Origin: JACKAN01 sp964502735
Lineage (GTDB): Bacteria; Bdellovibrionota; Bdellovibrionia; Bdellovibrionales; UBA1609
Reading direction: 5' to 3'
Assembly (NCBI GenBank): GCA_964502735.1
Contig: CAZCYD010000007.1
Coordinates: 30,736-94,735, forward strand
Length of the DNA: 64,000 nt
Shown: piece after piece, positions 26,757-36,094 of the stretch
Layout of the letters: each line of letters opens with the position of its first letter
Position numbering within the stretch: position 1 is the first letter of the stretch
The notes under the pieces: generated by a model
What the model saw: the letters and a program-made list of their open reading frames with translations, nothing else
Databases searched by the model: none
What the model was told of the DNA's origin: nothing
Translations under genes and position numbers: made by a program

Positions 26757-27499
26757 CATTCATTTTTTTTAAGTAAATAAGATTTTTCCAAAAAAGGCCA
26801 TAGGGCAAGTGGCTCTGCCTTGCGTGAGTGAACGCTATCCATAAAAACAATCTGAACATTTGAAAACTCAGTTTCTACTGCATGAACAATGGCGGGTTCG
26901 TTCTCAAATAAATAAATTAAATCATAGGATTTATTCATGGTTCTGATTTTTTCCACTTTAAAGTTGACGTCATCCATTTTGGGTTTTGGTTTTAATATTA
27001 ACTCTACATTTTGTAATTCAATGGGAAATTTCCAATGCCTTAAGCTTTCGATTGTTCCTTGAGCCATACGTATTTGATCTCGACCAGACAAGTATTTCAA
27101 ATGGGATTGAGTTGTAGAATAGAGTTGATTAACAAAAAATACGGCTCCTTCGTAGGGAAGATCATACTGCAAATACTCATTGGAAAAAAAGCGTAAAGCC
27201 CAAAAGTTCTTTGCATGTTTACTAAAATCATTATTATGAAGATCCACACGATCAAGAGCGTCCTGTAGCCCCCAGTCGCTATCAAAAACTTGGGTGCTAC
27301 TAAGTTTTTCAATTTCTTTTGGGTATTTATATTGAGTTTCTGGATCAGAGATCAGTTCAGAAAAAATATACTTAGTTCTTGGACTAACGTCGTAAAGAGT
27401 CGAGTCCAAGTCGAATATACACAAAATTTTACCATCATTTTTACTGTGTATGTGAATATCGTCTATTAATTTACTTAAGATTTTATCAAGTTTAAGCAT
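26756..27499 (-). CDS. HAD-superfamily hydrolase-like protein
   Basis: This 247-residue cytoplasmic protein has the HAD motif I CIFDLDSTLYDV (Asp nucleophile and the general acid two residues later, at about 29-31) and a motif II-like YLSGRDQIRM. IRTMNKSYDLIYLFENEP may supply the later acidic residues. A helical cap lies between. The substrate cannot be read. The stop codon shares its last base with the palindromic element, and the upstream side faces the gliding-type cluster across a 321-base gene-free region. Confidence 0.7.
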   Translation of the reverse strand: MLKLDKILSKLIDDIHIHSKNDGKILCIFDLDSTLYDVSPRTKYIFSELISDPETQYKYPKEIEKLSSTQVFDSDWGLQDALDRVDLHNNDFSKHAKNFWALRFFSNEYLQYDLPYEGAVFFVNQLYSTTQSHLKYLSGRDQIRMAQGTIESLRHWKFPIELQNVELILKPKPKMDDVNFKVEKIRTMNKSYDLIYLFENEPAIVHAVETEFSNVQIVFMDSVHSRKAEPLALWPFLEKSYLLKKNE

Positions 27500-27820
27500 T
27501 AAACACCTAAATTTACAGAGTTATCTTTTTTGAATATCTTTTTTTCAAAAAAAAAACAACACATACAAAATTGATTACAAGATCTACAAAAAAAATCTCA
27601 TTTCGATCTGACACGCTCAAAACAAGACAGTTATTAAAAATGTTTAAAGAAATTGAACCCATAGGGGTTAAGGATCAAGGCTCAGGTTCCGAACATTAAG
27701 CTGAGACATTGTAAGCTACAGTGGTAGTCTACAAGATTAGCTCAATAGGTATCTTAAAGGGTATCTTAACTGGAGATTAGGGTTGTTATAACGACAAAAA
27801 TCAAAAAATGGGTGTAAGAG
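27500..27820. promoter_or_regulatory. Gene-free region between divergent HAD and GYF-PilZ genes
   Basis: This 321-base region must hold the promoters for both directions. It contains an A-rich tract (about 27540-27600), a direct repeat GGTATCTTAA at 27748-27757 and 27760-27769 (12-base period), and the palindrome GTTATAAC near 27785. No sigma-70 promoter could be assigned with confidence. The paired repeat may be a regulator site. Confidence 0.35.
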
Positions 27821-28672
27821 ATGAGTTTAGTTAAATATCGAGTATCAGTAGAGGGAAGTGAACATAGCGAACTTGATCTGAACCAGATAGTCAATAGGTT
27901 ATTAGAAAAAACACTTTCTCCTACTGATTGCATTTTTGATTCTGAAAATGACGAATGGATACCCATCGTTGAAAACGAAGAAGTTATGTCTCACTTTAAA
28001 TCTGCTGTAAGAAATATGAAAAGCAGTCACAATTCAAATAAGCAGATGTCTTCATCAGACGAAGTACAACCAACAGATTTTTCGTCTTTAAAAGATAATC
28101 CAATGTTAACTGAGTGGTACATTTTAAAGGGTGAAAATAAATTTGGACCATTTCAGTATTCTGAGGTTATTAAAATGTTACAGGAGAAGATTGTATTTGA
28201 ATTCGACTTTGCTTGGCAAAATGGTATGTCAGCTTGGACTAGGATTGCACAGATTGAAAACTTTCGACCCGAGCATATAAAAAAGCTACAGGGCAGTCTT
28301 ATGCCTGAAATAAAAAATGTTTTTTTTAGAAGAAAGCACCCGCGAATACCTTTTGAGTGTGAAGTTGTAGTTCATGACAATGTTAATGTTTGGTCGGGAA
28401 AAGCTATTGAACTCAGTGAGGGCGGGGCAGGGCTAATCATGGAAAACTCATTGATTCTACCTGGGCAAAAGCTCTATATGCACTTTAAGTCTGGAGCTAA
28501 CTTTCCTGCATTTAATGCAATTTGTGAGGTCGTTAGCAAGAAGTATATGGATGGAGTTAAGAAAAAAGAAGTTCCAGTTTGTTATGGGGTGAAGTTTACG
28601 AGTTTAAGTGAAGAGGCTTTTTCTCATCTGCAGAAGTATACAAAAAGTAATCATGAAAGGGTTTCGGCTTAG
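27821..28672 (+). CDS. Tandem GYF_2 and PilZ domain protein (probable c-di-GMP receptor)
   Basis: This is a 283-residue cytoplasmic protein. Residues 3-62 look like a weak GYF_2 domain. Residues 102-148 are a clear one (EWYILKGENKFGPFQYSEVIKML, shown in part). Residues 168-280 form a PilZ domain, with the c-di-GMP-binding RRKHPR motif and ELSEGGAGL in place of D/NxSxxG. The second motif has Glu-Leu-Ser at the D/N-x-S position, so affinity needs testing. It is the first gene of the gliding-type cluster, 49 bases before the ExbB-like motor gene. A role in sensing c-di-GMP and binding a proline-rich partner to control the motor is inferred. Confidence 0.8.
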   Translation: MSLVKYRVSVEGSEHSELDLNQIVNRLLEKTLSPTDCIFDSENDEWIPIVENEEVMSHFKSAVRNMKSSHNSNKQMSSSDEVQPTDFSSLKDNPMLTEWYILKGENKFGPFQYSEVIKMLQEKIVFEFDFAWQNGMSAWTRIAQIENFRPEHIKKLQGSLMPEIKNVFFRRKHPRIPFECEVVVHDNVNVWSGKAIELSEGGAGLIMENSLILPGQKLYMHFKSGANFPAFNAICEVVSKKYMDGVKKKEVPVCYGVKFTSLSEEAFSHLQKYTKSNHERVSA

Positions 28673-28721
28673 TTAATTGATATATTTGTATTTAATGCCT
28701 TTATAAATAAGGGGGAGGCAA

Positions 28722-29441
28722 ATGGAAAATTTAGGAAAACTAATAGTGGATGGAGGCGTTCCCGCCTATCTAATAGTAACAATGGGGATTGTAGCTCTGG
28801 CTTTGATTTTTGAGAGGATCAAGGTTTTATTTTTTGATTATTCAATTAAAACAGAGGCCTTTATGAACCAGGTTAAAAGTTTGATAATGAATGATCAAGT
28901 TGACGATGCGATTACATTTTGCACAGCCAACAAAAGAGCTCCTCTGGCACATGTTGTGAAGGGAGTTCTGGAAAGATCTGATAGAGATGAGGAGTCTATA
29001 AATCAAGGTTTAGATATTTCTCTTGCAGAAATTATTCCCAACTTGGGGAAAAGACTTGGGTATCTATCTATGATAGCTAACGTCTCCACTTTGATGGGTT
29101 TGTTAGGAACAATCACGGGATTGATTATGGCCTTTCAAGCGGTAAGTTTTGCAGATCCTTCGCAAAAACAAGTTGTCCTTGCCCAGGGTATTTCTATGGC
29201 TATGAATACAACAGCCCTTGGTTTATCAGTTGCAATTCCAGTAATGGTAGCCTACGCATTTCTTCATACGAGACAAAATAGAATATTAGAAGAAGTTTCG
29301 GAGCATTCGGCTAAAGTTGTAGACTTATTGACAACACGACATTACCAACCCTTTTCAGCTGTAAAAGCCTTTCCAAAGAACTTATCTGAGAAGAAAATGA
29401 ATGAGATACAGCCGCCAGCTCCAAGCGTAAAGTCTGTTTAA
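28722..29441 (+). CDS. AglR-like MotA/TolQ/ExbB motor channel
   Basis: This 239-residue inner-membrane protein has three transmembrane segments (about 13-35, 110-135 and 160-185). The family strings STLMGLLGTITGLIMAFQAV and AQGISMAMNTTALGLSVAIP are intact. Strong GGGGGAGG-like ribosome site (GGGGGAGGC) precedes the ATG. It is followed by two ExbD-type genes, the same 1+2 arrangement as the AglR-AglQ-AglS motor of Myxococcus gliding. Proposed role: proton-driven stator powering the cluster's envelope-spanning machine. It is not the TonB system's ExbB, which is at 2.2 kb. Confidence 0.85.
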   Translation: MENLGKLIVDGGVPAYLIVTMGIVALALIFERIKVLFFDYSIKTEAFMNQVKSLIMNDQVDDAITFCTANKRAPLAHVVKGVLERSDRDEESINQGLDISLAEIIPNLGKRLGYLSMIANVSTLMGLLGTITGLIMAFQAVSFADPSQKQVVLAQGISMAMNTTALGLSVAIPVMVAYAFLHTRQNRILEEVSEHSAKVVDLLTTRHYQPFSAVKAFPKNLSEKKMNEIQPPAPSVKSV

Positions 29442-29460
29442 CGAAGAAGAGGAAATGAGC

Positions 29461-30021
29461 ATGAGTAAGCGTAGAAATTTAACAATAGAGTCTTCTAAGC
29501 AAGAAGAGACAAATATTGATGTGGATTTAGCGCCTATGCTTGCGCTTATGGTTACTCTTATTCCGATTATGCTTTTGTCAACAGTATTTGTTAGGATAAC
29601 TCTAATTGAAACCCCCCTGCCACAAGTCGTTGAAAAAGCTATACAAGAGGATCGTGATAAAGAACCTAAAGAGGTTCAGGTCGTTGTAACAATGTTTAAT
29701 CAAGGAATTAAATTCCAAATCATGAGAGATGGGAAAGAACAAAAAGTTGTGAGACTTCCTAAGAATAATAATCAATGGGATTTAGACGGATTGTATAGTG
29801 CAGCCTATCAAACGAAAATGACATACCCCCAGGTTTTCCATGTTGATTTAAAACCTGATGTGGATGTTAAGTATGAAGATATTGTCAAAGTGATAGATAA
29901 GCTAAGAAAGATTGAGTCTAAAGATAAGAAAGCACAAATTCTAGATAAGGACACGCTTCAGAAGATAGAAACAGATTTAATGTTTCCCGAAATTAATTTT
30001 GCAAATGTGGTGGAGGGTTAA
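29461..30021 (+). CDS. ExbD-like stator subunit lacking the membrane aspartate
   Basis: This is 186 residues from ATG 29461, which has GAGGAA at good spacing; an ATG 6 bases earlier is too close to it. One transmembrane helix at about 24-46 is followed by a periplasmic domain. In the family the helix begins P-L-I-D with a proton-carrying Asp; here the string is DLAPMLALMVTLIPIMLL, so Ala28 stands where Asp is expected. Asp20 and Asp22 precede the membrane. It is the first of two ExbD-like genes and probably forms a mixed pair with the next one, which keeps the Asp. Directly followed, without gap, by the second gene. Confidence 0.8.
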   Translation: MSKRRNLTIESSKQEETNIDVDLAPMLALMVTLIPIMLLSTVFVRITLIETPLPQVVEKAIQEDRDKEPKEVQVVVTMFNQGIKFQIMRDGKEQKVVRLPKNNNQWDLDGLYSAAYQTKMTYPQVFHVDLKPDVDVKYEDIVKVIDKLRKIESKDKKAQILDKDTLQKIETDLMFPEINFANVVEG

Positions 30022-30534
30022 ATGAGAAGGGCTGTTGATAAGTTTATCTCTAATAATAAGAAAACTACATTTGTCTTGCAGTTAACTGCAATGGTCGACA
30101 TGTTTACAATACTGATAGTCTTTTTATTAAAAAGCTTTTCTACGAGTGCTGTCACAATAACTCCACATAAAGATATGGTTTTACCACAATCATCAGCATA
30201 CGTTGAGCCTATCGAAGCTTTAAAGTTGGTGGTAGCCCTGGATGGGATTTATGTTGATGACAGGAAAGTTGTAGATGTGAGCGATGGTAAAATTTCAACT
30301 TTAGATCTAGATGCTAATGATAAGGATTTCATCAGAAAATTATATGAAGAATTAGATAAGCACGCTGTTAAATCAAGGGATATTGCAGGTCAAAATGAGG
30401 ACATAAAGTTTGATGGTAAAATTGTGATGCAAGCAGATTCCAGATTTGATTATGGTGAATTAAAAAAAGTGATGTATACAGCTTCACTTGCAGGATTTGC
30501 AGATATGAAATTGGCAACACTATCATTTGAGTAG
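30022..30534 (+). CDS. ExbD/TolR-like stator subunit
   Basis: This 170-residue protein has one transmembrane helix (about 17-38), in which TAMVDMFTILIVFLL holds the family Asp. A periplasmic domain ends AGFADMKLATLSFE, typical of ExbD. It corresponds to the second ExbD-type subunit (AglQ/AglS-like) of a gliding-type motor. It abuts the first ExbD-like gene upstream, and its stop overlaps a possible TTG start of the large TPR gene downstream. Confidence 0.83.
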   Translation: MRRAVDKFISNNKKTTFVLQLTAMVDMFTILIVFLLKSFSTSAVTITPHKDMVLPQSSAYVEPIEALKLVVALDGIYVDDRKVVDVSDGKISTLDLDANDKDFIRKLYEELDKHAVKSRDIAGQNEDIKFDGKIVMQADSRFDYGELKKVMYTASLAGFADMKLATLSFE

Positions 30535-30538
30535 GGTA

Positions 30539-33505
30539 ATGGTTATTAGAGCAATTATTTTTACATTTATCTCTTTATTATTTTTCGGCAACGAAATTGC
30601 TGGTGCCCAAGCACATTCTAAAAAAACAGAGGTTTTAGACTCATTGAGACTTAAAGAGGGAGATGAAGCTCAAAATGATATGAGAGCTCTAAAAACAGAG
30701 ATGCTTGTAAGTAAAAGTGAAAGTCTAGCAATTCAGCAAGTGCAAAAACTTATTAAAAAATATAAAGGCATGGAGGTCGAAGCTGATCTTCAGTTGCGCT
30801 TGGCAGAATTGTATATGAGGAAAGCGAAAACGGATCGCTTTTTTGAATTGAATAGAGAATCTGATGTAGTTGTAAATCTTGCGCAGAAAAAAATCAGTGG
30901 AGCTTCTTCAAAAAAAGCCATCATGGATGCAATTTCTATATATGATTACATTGAAAGAAAGTTTCCCAAGTACGACAAAATAGATGAAGTCATATTTAAT
31001 AATGCTTTTGCCAGACAGCAAATAGGTCAAGATAAAGTGGCAGAGGAAAAGTATTGGAGAGTAATTAATAAATATTCTTACTCATTTTTAGTTCCAGACT
31101 CTCACTTGGCGATTGGTGAAATGACATTTAAACAGAGGCGATTTCAACATGCTTTAGATCATTTTAATGCTATTAAAAAATATCCAATGTCTCGCGTTTA
31201 TCCTTATGGCCTGTATAAGGGAGCCTGGACTCTCTACAATTTAAGACAAACTGAATTGGCAATGAAAGCGCTAGAACAGGTTGTCGAATACGGTAAAAGA
31301 GTTGAAGCCGAAGGCTTGGATGTAAGACTCGACTTAAGAAAAGAAGCTCTTACAGATATGACTTTATTTTATAGTGAACTCTATCCAGCTAAAAAGGCTT
31401 ATAGATATTTTATGAGTCAGGCTAAACGAGAGGAAGTTGGAGAACTTCTATTAAAATTAGCAAGAATTTATGACAGACATAGTCTATATGAAAACAAAGA
31501 TATAGTATTAAGAGATTATATTTTAGATAATCCTAAGAATATTCTTGTGCCAACGATCTATGACCAGCTTGTTTGGAACTACGAAAACATGAAAAATCGA
31601 GATAAGGCCATTAAGCAACTTAAAGATTTTTCTCTTATTTGTAAAAAGTCTAGCAAGTGGTCATCTCATCACCTCGCTTTAAATATGGAAAGTGAGGTTT
31701 CAAATTGTAATGAACTTTTTAGGTCAACATCTATTAAATTAGCTCAAAAGTGGTTGCAGATATGGGAGAAAAATCTTTCATTTTTTGAATTTGCCGACTC
31801 TTCTGAGAGGGCATTTGAATTATATTTAGAGGATAATTCTGATCTAATAAAATCTGATAAGGCTAGATTCTCACTTGCTCAATTACAGTTCAAACGTGAT
31901 AAATTTAGATCATCTCTTGAGAATTACGAAAAGGTGGGAAGGTCAACTCAAGATAAAGAATTGGGCCATGACTCAAGATATGGAGCTATTGTATCCTTAG
32001 AGAAATCAATCGGCAAAGGGAGTTGGAATGATAAAGATGAAAAACACTTACACAGTTTAGTACAACTCTACATTGAGCATCATCCAGATGGGGTTTATAG
32101 GCTAGATATTGAATTCAAATTGGCATTAATTTACTACGACAAGTCAAAGTATGACCTCGCAGCCCCAATATTCTTGAATTTAGGTGAAAGATTTAAAACC
32201 AATGAGAAGGGAATAAAAGCCCAAGATTTATACTTAGATATTTTAAATACAAAAAAAGATTTTGTAGGATTACAAAAATATTCAAAGTCGCTCATGGGTA
32301 ATGGGGCAGATCAATCTCGTAAACAGAAGTTGAACCTCATATATGAGCAGGCCTACTTTTTAGAAGTCCAGAGTTTTGAGGAAAGAGGAAAGGTTTTAGA
32401 GGCGATAACAAAGTACAAAGACTTTGTTGCGGAGAATCCAAAATCAGAATTGGCAGAAAAGGCAGCTTGGAATGTAATTCAGCTTTATTTTCAGATTATG
32501 GACTTTAAAGGTGGTGCTGATGCGTCACATGAATTCGCGCAAAAGTTTCCTAAATCAAATAATGCAATACCAGCGCTTTTAAAAGCTGCCCATGCCTACG
32601 AAGAACTGGCTGACTTAAAAAAGGTTACTGAAGTTTTATTAAAGCTAAGTCAAGTAGATAAAGATAATCACCTAAAATGGAAAAATCTTTCTGCAGATTT
32701 CTTTTATATACAAGGAACAATTACTGTTGCTGAAAATATATATAGACAAGTCTATCAGGAGAGGGACGGTAAACATAGCCAGTATGCCCTCGTGCAAATG
32801 GAAAAAATTCAAAACAAAAGTGGATCATCGGAGCATTTAAACTTACTTCAAAAACTAATTAAGGAAAACATTCAACCAGAAGCTAGTCATGCTCAGTTAT
32901 TTTTGGTTGAAAAACTTTGGCAAGAGAAAAAGTCTCAAGAAGCTTTTTCTGAAGCCATGAAATTACTAAACATGAATAAAGAGGCCTCTCAATACGCAAA
33001 GGCTAAAGCAAGATTTATTCAAGCTCAAATTTTGGATGAAGAGTTTGACCGTCAGAGCGTTAAATCGCAAATTGACAGATTTACAACTGTATTTGCCATT
33101 AAAACAGAAAAGTTAGAGAAGGCACAGCAGGCGTATCAATCTGCCATTAGATATGGAGATCCTAAAGTTGCCGTGCAAGCCCTGGTTCATCTTTCTAAAC
33201 TGTATGAGAAATATGTAAAAACATTAAAGCAGATGCCAATTCCTGGAGGTCTGCCAGAGTCTGAGGTTGCGTCGTTTAAATTAGAAATGGAAAAGCTTGC
33301 GATGCCAATGGAAGAAAAGGGTGTGGACACAATGGCTGAAGCCTTGTCTCAAGCCAAAAGGTTAAAGTTCAGAGATGGAACAATTGCTAAAGTCCAAGTT
33401 GAACTCGATAGATTAAATATGATTAATAATAAGACTGAGGTTTTACCTCTGGTACCTCCACGGATATTGCTGCCAAAATATTTTAAGAAGGTTGTAGGAA
33501 GATGA
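30539..33505 (+). CDS. Large exported TPR protein of the gliding-type cluster
   Basis: This is 988 residues from ATG 30539, which has TAGGG just upstream; a TTG at 30527 is an alternative. A signal peptide covers about 1-25 (ending AGAQA). The mature protein consists of TPR and TPR-like helical repeats over nearly its whole length (such as YDYIERKFPKYDKIDEV and AAPIFLNLGERF). Such large periplasmic TPR proteins occur in Glt gliding machineries of Myxococcus and relatives, where they scaffold periplasmic partners. It follows the ExbB/ExbD-like motor and overlaps the TPR lipoprotein gene by 4 bases (ATGA). Confidence 0.78.
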   Translation: MVIRAIIFTFISLLFFGNEIAGAQAHSKKTEVLDSLRLKEGDEAQNDMRALKTEMLVSKSESLAIQQVQKLIKKYKGMEVEADLQLRLAELYMRKAKTDRFFELNRESDVVVNLAQKKISGASSKKAIMDAISIYDYIERKFPKYDKIDEVIFNNAFARQQIGQDKVAEEKYWRVINKYSYSFLVPDSHLAIGEMTFKQRRFQHALDHFNAIKKYPMSRVYPYGLYKGAWTLYNLRQTELAMKALEQVVEYGKRVEAEGLDVRLDLRKEALTDMTLFYSELYPAKKAYRYFMSQAKREEVGELLLKLARIYDRHSLYENKDIVLRDYILDNPKNILVPTIYDQLVWNYENMKNRDKAIKQLKDFSLICKKSSKWSSHHLALNMESEVSNCNELFRSTSIKLAQKWLQIWEKNLSFFEFADSSERAFELYLEDNSDLIKSDKARFSLAQLQFKRDKFRSSLENYEKVGRSTQDKELGHDSRYGAIVSLEKSIGKGSWNDKDEKHLHSLVQLYIEHHPDGVYRLDIEFKLALIYYDKSKYDLAAPIFLNLGERFKTNEKGIKAQDLYLDILNTKKDFVGLQKYSKSLMGNGADQSRKQKLNLIYEQAYFLEVQSFEERGKVLEAITKYKDFVAENPKSELAEKAAWNVIQLYFQIMDFKGGADASHEFAQKFPKSNNAIPALLKAAHAYEELADLKKVTEVLLKLSQVDKDNHLKWKNLSADFFYIQGTITVAENIYRQVYQERDGKHSQYALVQMEKIQNKSGSSEHLNLLQKLIKENIQPEASHAQLFLVEKLWQEKKSQEAFSEAMKLLNMNKEASQYAKAKARFIQAQILDEEFDRQSVKSQIDRFTTVFAIKTEKLEKAQQAYQSAIRYGDPKVAVQALVHLSKLYEKYVKTLKQMPIPGGLPESEVASFKLEMEKLAMPMEEKGVDTMAEALSQAKRLKFRDGTIAKVQVELDRLNMINNKTEVLPLVPPRILLPKYFKKVVGR

Positions 33506-34311
33506 TAAGGATAGGATTGACCATTATTGTATTCTCCTCTTTGCTTGGATGTTCCTCTAAGGTTAAAAATAACAATGATCAGTTGAGATCAGATTTATCT
33601 AAGCCCTATACAGTCGATGTTGTTGCTCAACCTCAAATAGATGATAAAAATACCTTATCTGGCTCATGCCCATCTAAGTTAAAAGACATTGACGGAGTGG
33701 ATTGGACAAAACTTTTGGGATTTGCCAATGCTTGCATTCGAAGAGGCAACTGGAACATGGTTGAGGCCATAGGTAATAAATTGGCTGTAGATACGAGTCA
33801 CTCACCTTGGGGGCCATACTACTTGAGTCTTGTTGCGGAGAGGCATAGAAATATGCCGAAGGCCTTATGGATGATTGATTTGGCAATCAAGAGGTCCCCA
33901 AACGTAGGGATTTTGACTTATAACAAGGCGAGGCTTTTATGGAAGATGGATTTGTTTGAGGAAAGTGTTTCCTACTTTGAAAAATCAATATTGCTCAAAG
34001 TAAATGTTTTAGAAGCTCATTATTTTTTAGGTAAAATATATTTACGTGATCAAGATCTCAACTCTGCAAAGAGTCAATTTGAAATTTCGCTAAAATATAA
34101 CCCCCAACATTTTGATTCTTTGTTAGAAATTGCAAAAATTTATAGCCTAAAAGGTGATGTCGGCAACGAGATGATTTTTTTAGAAAGAGCAAGAAAAGTA
34201 AAGCCAAGTGACAAATGGATAAAACAAAGGCTTTCACTTTTAATAAGTCAGAATTCTCCACGGGACCCGGCTTCAGAAGAAGCTAACTCCAGTCAAGGAG
34301 GTAAACAATGA
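33502..34311 (+). CDS. TPR lipoprotein of the gliding-type cluster
   Basis: This 269-residue protein has a lipoprotein signal with lipobox LLGC (Cys at about residue 17), so it is probably anchored to the outer or inner membrane. TPR repeats fill about 95-245 (ALWMIDLAIKRSPNVG, AHYFLGKIYLRDQDLNSAK). It is translationally coupled on both sides: its ATG overlaps the preceding stop and its stop overlaps the small gene after it by 4 bases. It resembles TPR components of gliding machinery such as GltE/AglT in type and setting, but one-to-one orthology cannot be shown here. Confidence 0.75.
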   Translation: MIRIGLTIIVFSSLLGCSSKVKNNNDQLRSDLSKPYTVDVVAQPQIDDKNTLSGSCPSKLKDIDGVDWTKLLGFANACIRRGNWNMVEAIGNKLAVDTSHSPWGPYYLSLVAERHRNMPKALWMIDLAIKRSPNVGILTYNKARLLWKMDLFEESVSYFEKSILLKVNVLEAHYFLGKIYLRDQDLNSAKSQFEISLKYNPQHFDSLLEIAKIYSLKGDVGNEMIFLERARKVKPSDKWIKQRLSLLISQNSPRDPASEEANSSQGGKQ

Positions 34312-34547
34312 AGTATTTAATTATTTTATTTGGATTGCTACTAGTTGATTTTTCGTATGCAGATAAAAAGGTCATCTATAAAAAAACACAAGAAGTCAAC
34401 TTTGACGAAGCTAATATTGATGGAGAGGTGAGGTCTCCAGATGGATCTTATTTACATCAAAAGAGGGGTATGAAGTTCCTTCCCTTGTACAAGGTTAGAA
34501 AAACTTTTGACAACAGCATCAAAGAATCTGTGGAGTTCTTGAGGTAA
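34308..34547 (+). CDS. Small exported CglF-like protein
   Basis: This 79-residue protein has a signal peptide (about 1-18, ending SYA) and a 60-residue mature part. The pattern VIYKKTQEVNFDEANIDGEV, then RPDG-like SPDGSYL, then LYKVRKTFDNSI resembles CglF of adventurous gliding motility in myxobacteria, a small protein needed for the machine. Recognition is from memory of the family's pattern and should be confirmed by profile search. Overlaps the TPR lipoprotein gene by 4 bases and is 2 bases before the FHA gene. Confidence 0.6.
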   Translation: MKYLIILFGLLLVDFSYADKKVIYKKTQEVNFDEANIDGEVRSPDGSYLHQKRGMKFLPLYKVRKTFDNSIKESVEFLR

Positions 34548-34549
34548 GT

Positions 34550-36061
34550 ATGAAAAGAGTCGAAGTTGAAGTCGAGCATTATTTTCAGAAAAAGTTTGTT
34601 GGTCGCAAGCGAATATTGCCCAGTGAACAGATAACGATTATTGGCCAAACCAAAGAATGTGGACTTCGGCTTCTAGGCGATGGTGTTTCTAATGTACATG
34701 CTTGTATAGAATTTTATAACGACCAATGGGTTGTTGCTGATCTTGGTAGCGAGCAAGGGACGTGGGTTAGAAAGAAGGCTATTGTCTCCCATGTTATTAA
34801 TAGCTCTACCTCTGTAAATATCGGACAGCATGAGCTTAAAATATTTCCTAAAGTTATAGAATCTCATTTGTTTACTGAAGAGACGTCAGTAAATCAGAAT
34901 CGTATTGATATTCAAAATGTTGGAACATTAAATAGATATCACCAAGTGATTCTGAAAAAGAATTCGTTTGTTGTGGAGTCTAAATTGTTGCCCGTAAATG
35001 AGCCTTTTGTTTATTATCAGGGCTTAAAAAAACATAATCTTCTGCCTCCCAAAGGCGATGAGTGGAAGACTGAGAACTTTGGTGATGTTACAATTCAGCA
35101 GAGAATTGTTTGTTCATCTGTAGTTGAGGAGTCCAGTGCCGAGAAGGTGGCTGTTATATGGGATCCAAATTTAAAAGGTCCTTTAGCGTTAGCTTTAGTC
35201 TTACTTTTAATTCTTACGAGTATATTTATTTTACACCCGGGTAGTTTTAATTCTGAAATGGAAGAGCTTAAGCCTGAAACCGATAATAAGTATACAAGAA
35301 TGATTTTTGATGCGAATGCCATTAGAAAAAAACGTGAACAGGCCAAGCAGGTTAGGAACTCGATGTCCACTCGAAGCACTAATATGGCAGCGCCTCAAAT
35401 GTCTAAGGAGCTTAAAGTTACAAAGAGCGAGAGCCAATCCAGTTCAAAAGTAGTCAATAAAATTAAGTCAGCTGAACTTAGTCAGTTAATAGGTAAAATT
35501 TCTAAACGGGCATCTCACAATGCCCAATTTATAAAAGCTGTTGGAGCTACGCCTGACGGAAACAGTACGGCAAGAGTTTTAGCTACGGTCGGAAATGAGG
35601 CTAGCAAGTTAAATGCAAATAAAAATGGTAACTTTAAAGTTGATGGAGTAAAGACGGCTGGAAAAGCTGGAGGATCAAACTCTTACAAGAAAATAGGTGG
35701 ACTGGCTTTAGGCAATGTGGGGACGGCCACAGTAGGTGTATTGGATGAAGAGACAGAAGTAGAAGGAGGTCTTGATAAAGATCTTATTGCTAGAGTTATC
35801 GAGAAAAATTTAGGTCAGATACGATACTGCTACGAAAGACAGTTAAGTGCCAACCCAGACCTTTATGGAAAGGTACTTGTTAAGTTTACAATAGGTGGAG
35901 ATGGAGCTGTTAAAGCTCAAAATATAGGATCAACAACTTTAAAGAGCGCCATGGTCGAGGGATGTATTTTGCGGCGTGTATCAGGGTGGATGTTTCCGCA
36001 ACCAAAAGGTGGAACGCACGTCCTGGTCACTTACCCATTTCTGTTTAAAAGCACAAACTAG
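34550..36061 (+). CDS. FHA domain - membrane helix - AgmX/PglI C-terminal domain protein (GltG-like)
   Basis: This 503-residue protein spans the inner membrane. The FHA domain covers about 25-105 (IGQTKECGLRL, VSNVHACI, LGSEQGTWV). A membrane helix lies at about 205-227. A long polar periplasmic linker precedes a C-terminal AgmX/PglI domain (about 405-503: RVIEKNLGQIRYCYERQL, GKVLVKFTIGGDGAV), which is TonB-like. This architecture matches GltG of the Myxococcus gliding machine, which links cytoplasmic signals to periplasmic parts. In the FHA loop the phosphothreonine-contacting Arg (GR) is Gln and the Asn of the NGT motif is Gln, so classic pThr binding may be lost. Confidence 0.82.
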   Translation: MKRVEVEVEHYFQKKFVGRKRILPSEQITIIGQTKECGLRLLGDGVSNVHACIEFYNDQWVVADLGSEQGTWVRKKAIVSHVINSSTSVNIGQHELKIFPKVIESHLFTEETSVNQNRIDIQNVGTLNRYHQVILKKNSFVVESKLLPVNEPFVYYQGLKKHNLLPPKGDEWKTENFGDVTIQQRIVCSSVVEESSAEKVAVIWDPNLKGPLALALVLLLILTSIFILHPGSFNSEMEELKPETDNKYTRMIFDANAIRKKREQAKQVRNSMSTRSTNMAAPQMSKELKVTKSESQSSSKVVNKIKSAELSQLIGKISKRASHNAQFIKAVGATPDGNSTARVLATVGNEASKLNANKNGNFKVDGVKTAGKAGGSNSYKKIGGLALGNVGTATVGVLDEETEVEGGLDKDLIARVIEKNLGQIRYCYERQLSANPDLYGKVLVKFTIGGDGAVKAQNIGSTTLKSAMVEGCILRRVSGWMFPQPKGGTHVLVTYPFLFKSTN

Positions 36062-36094
36062 TCTTGAAACAGAAGTGGCCCTGAGGGGGGCGAA

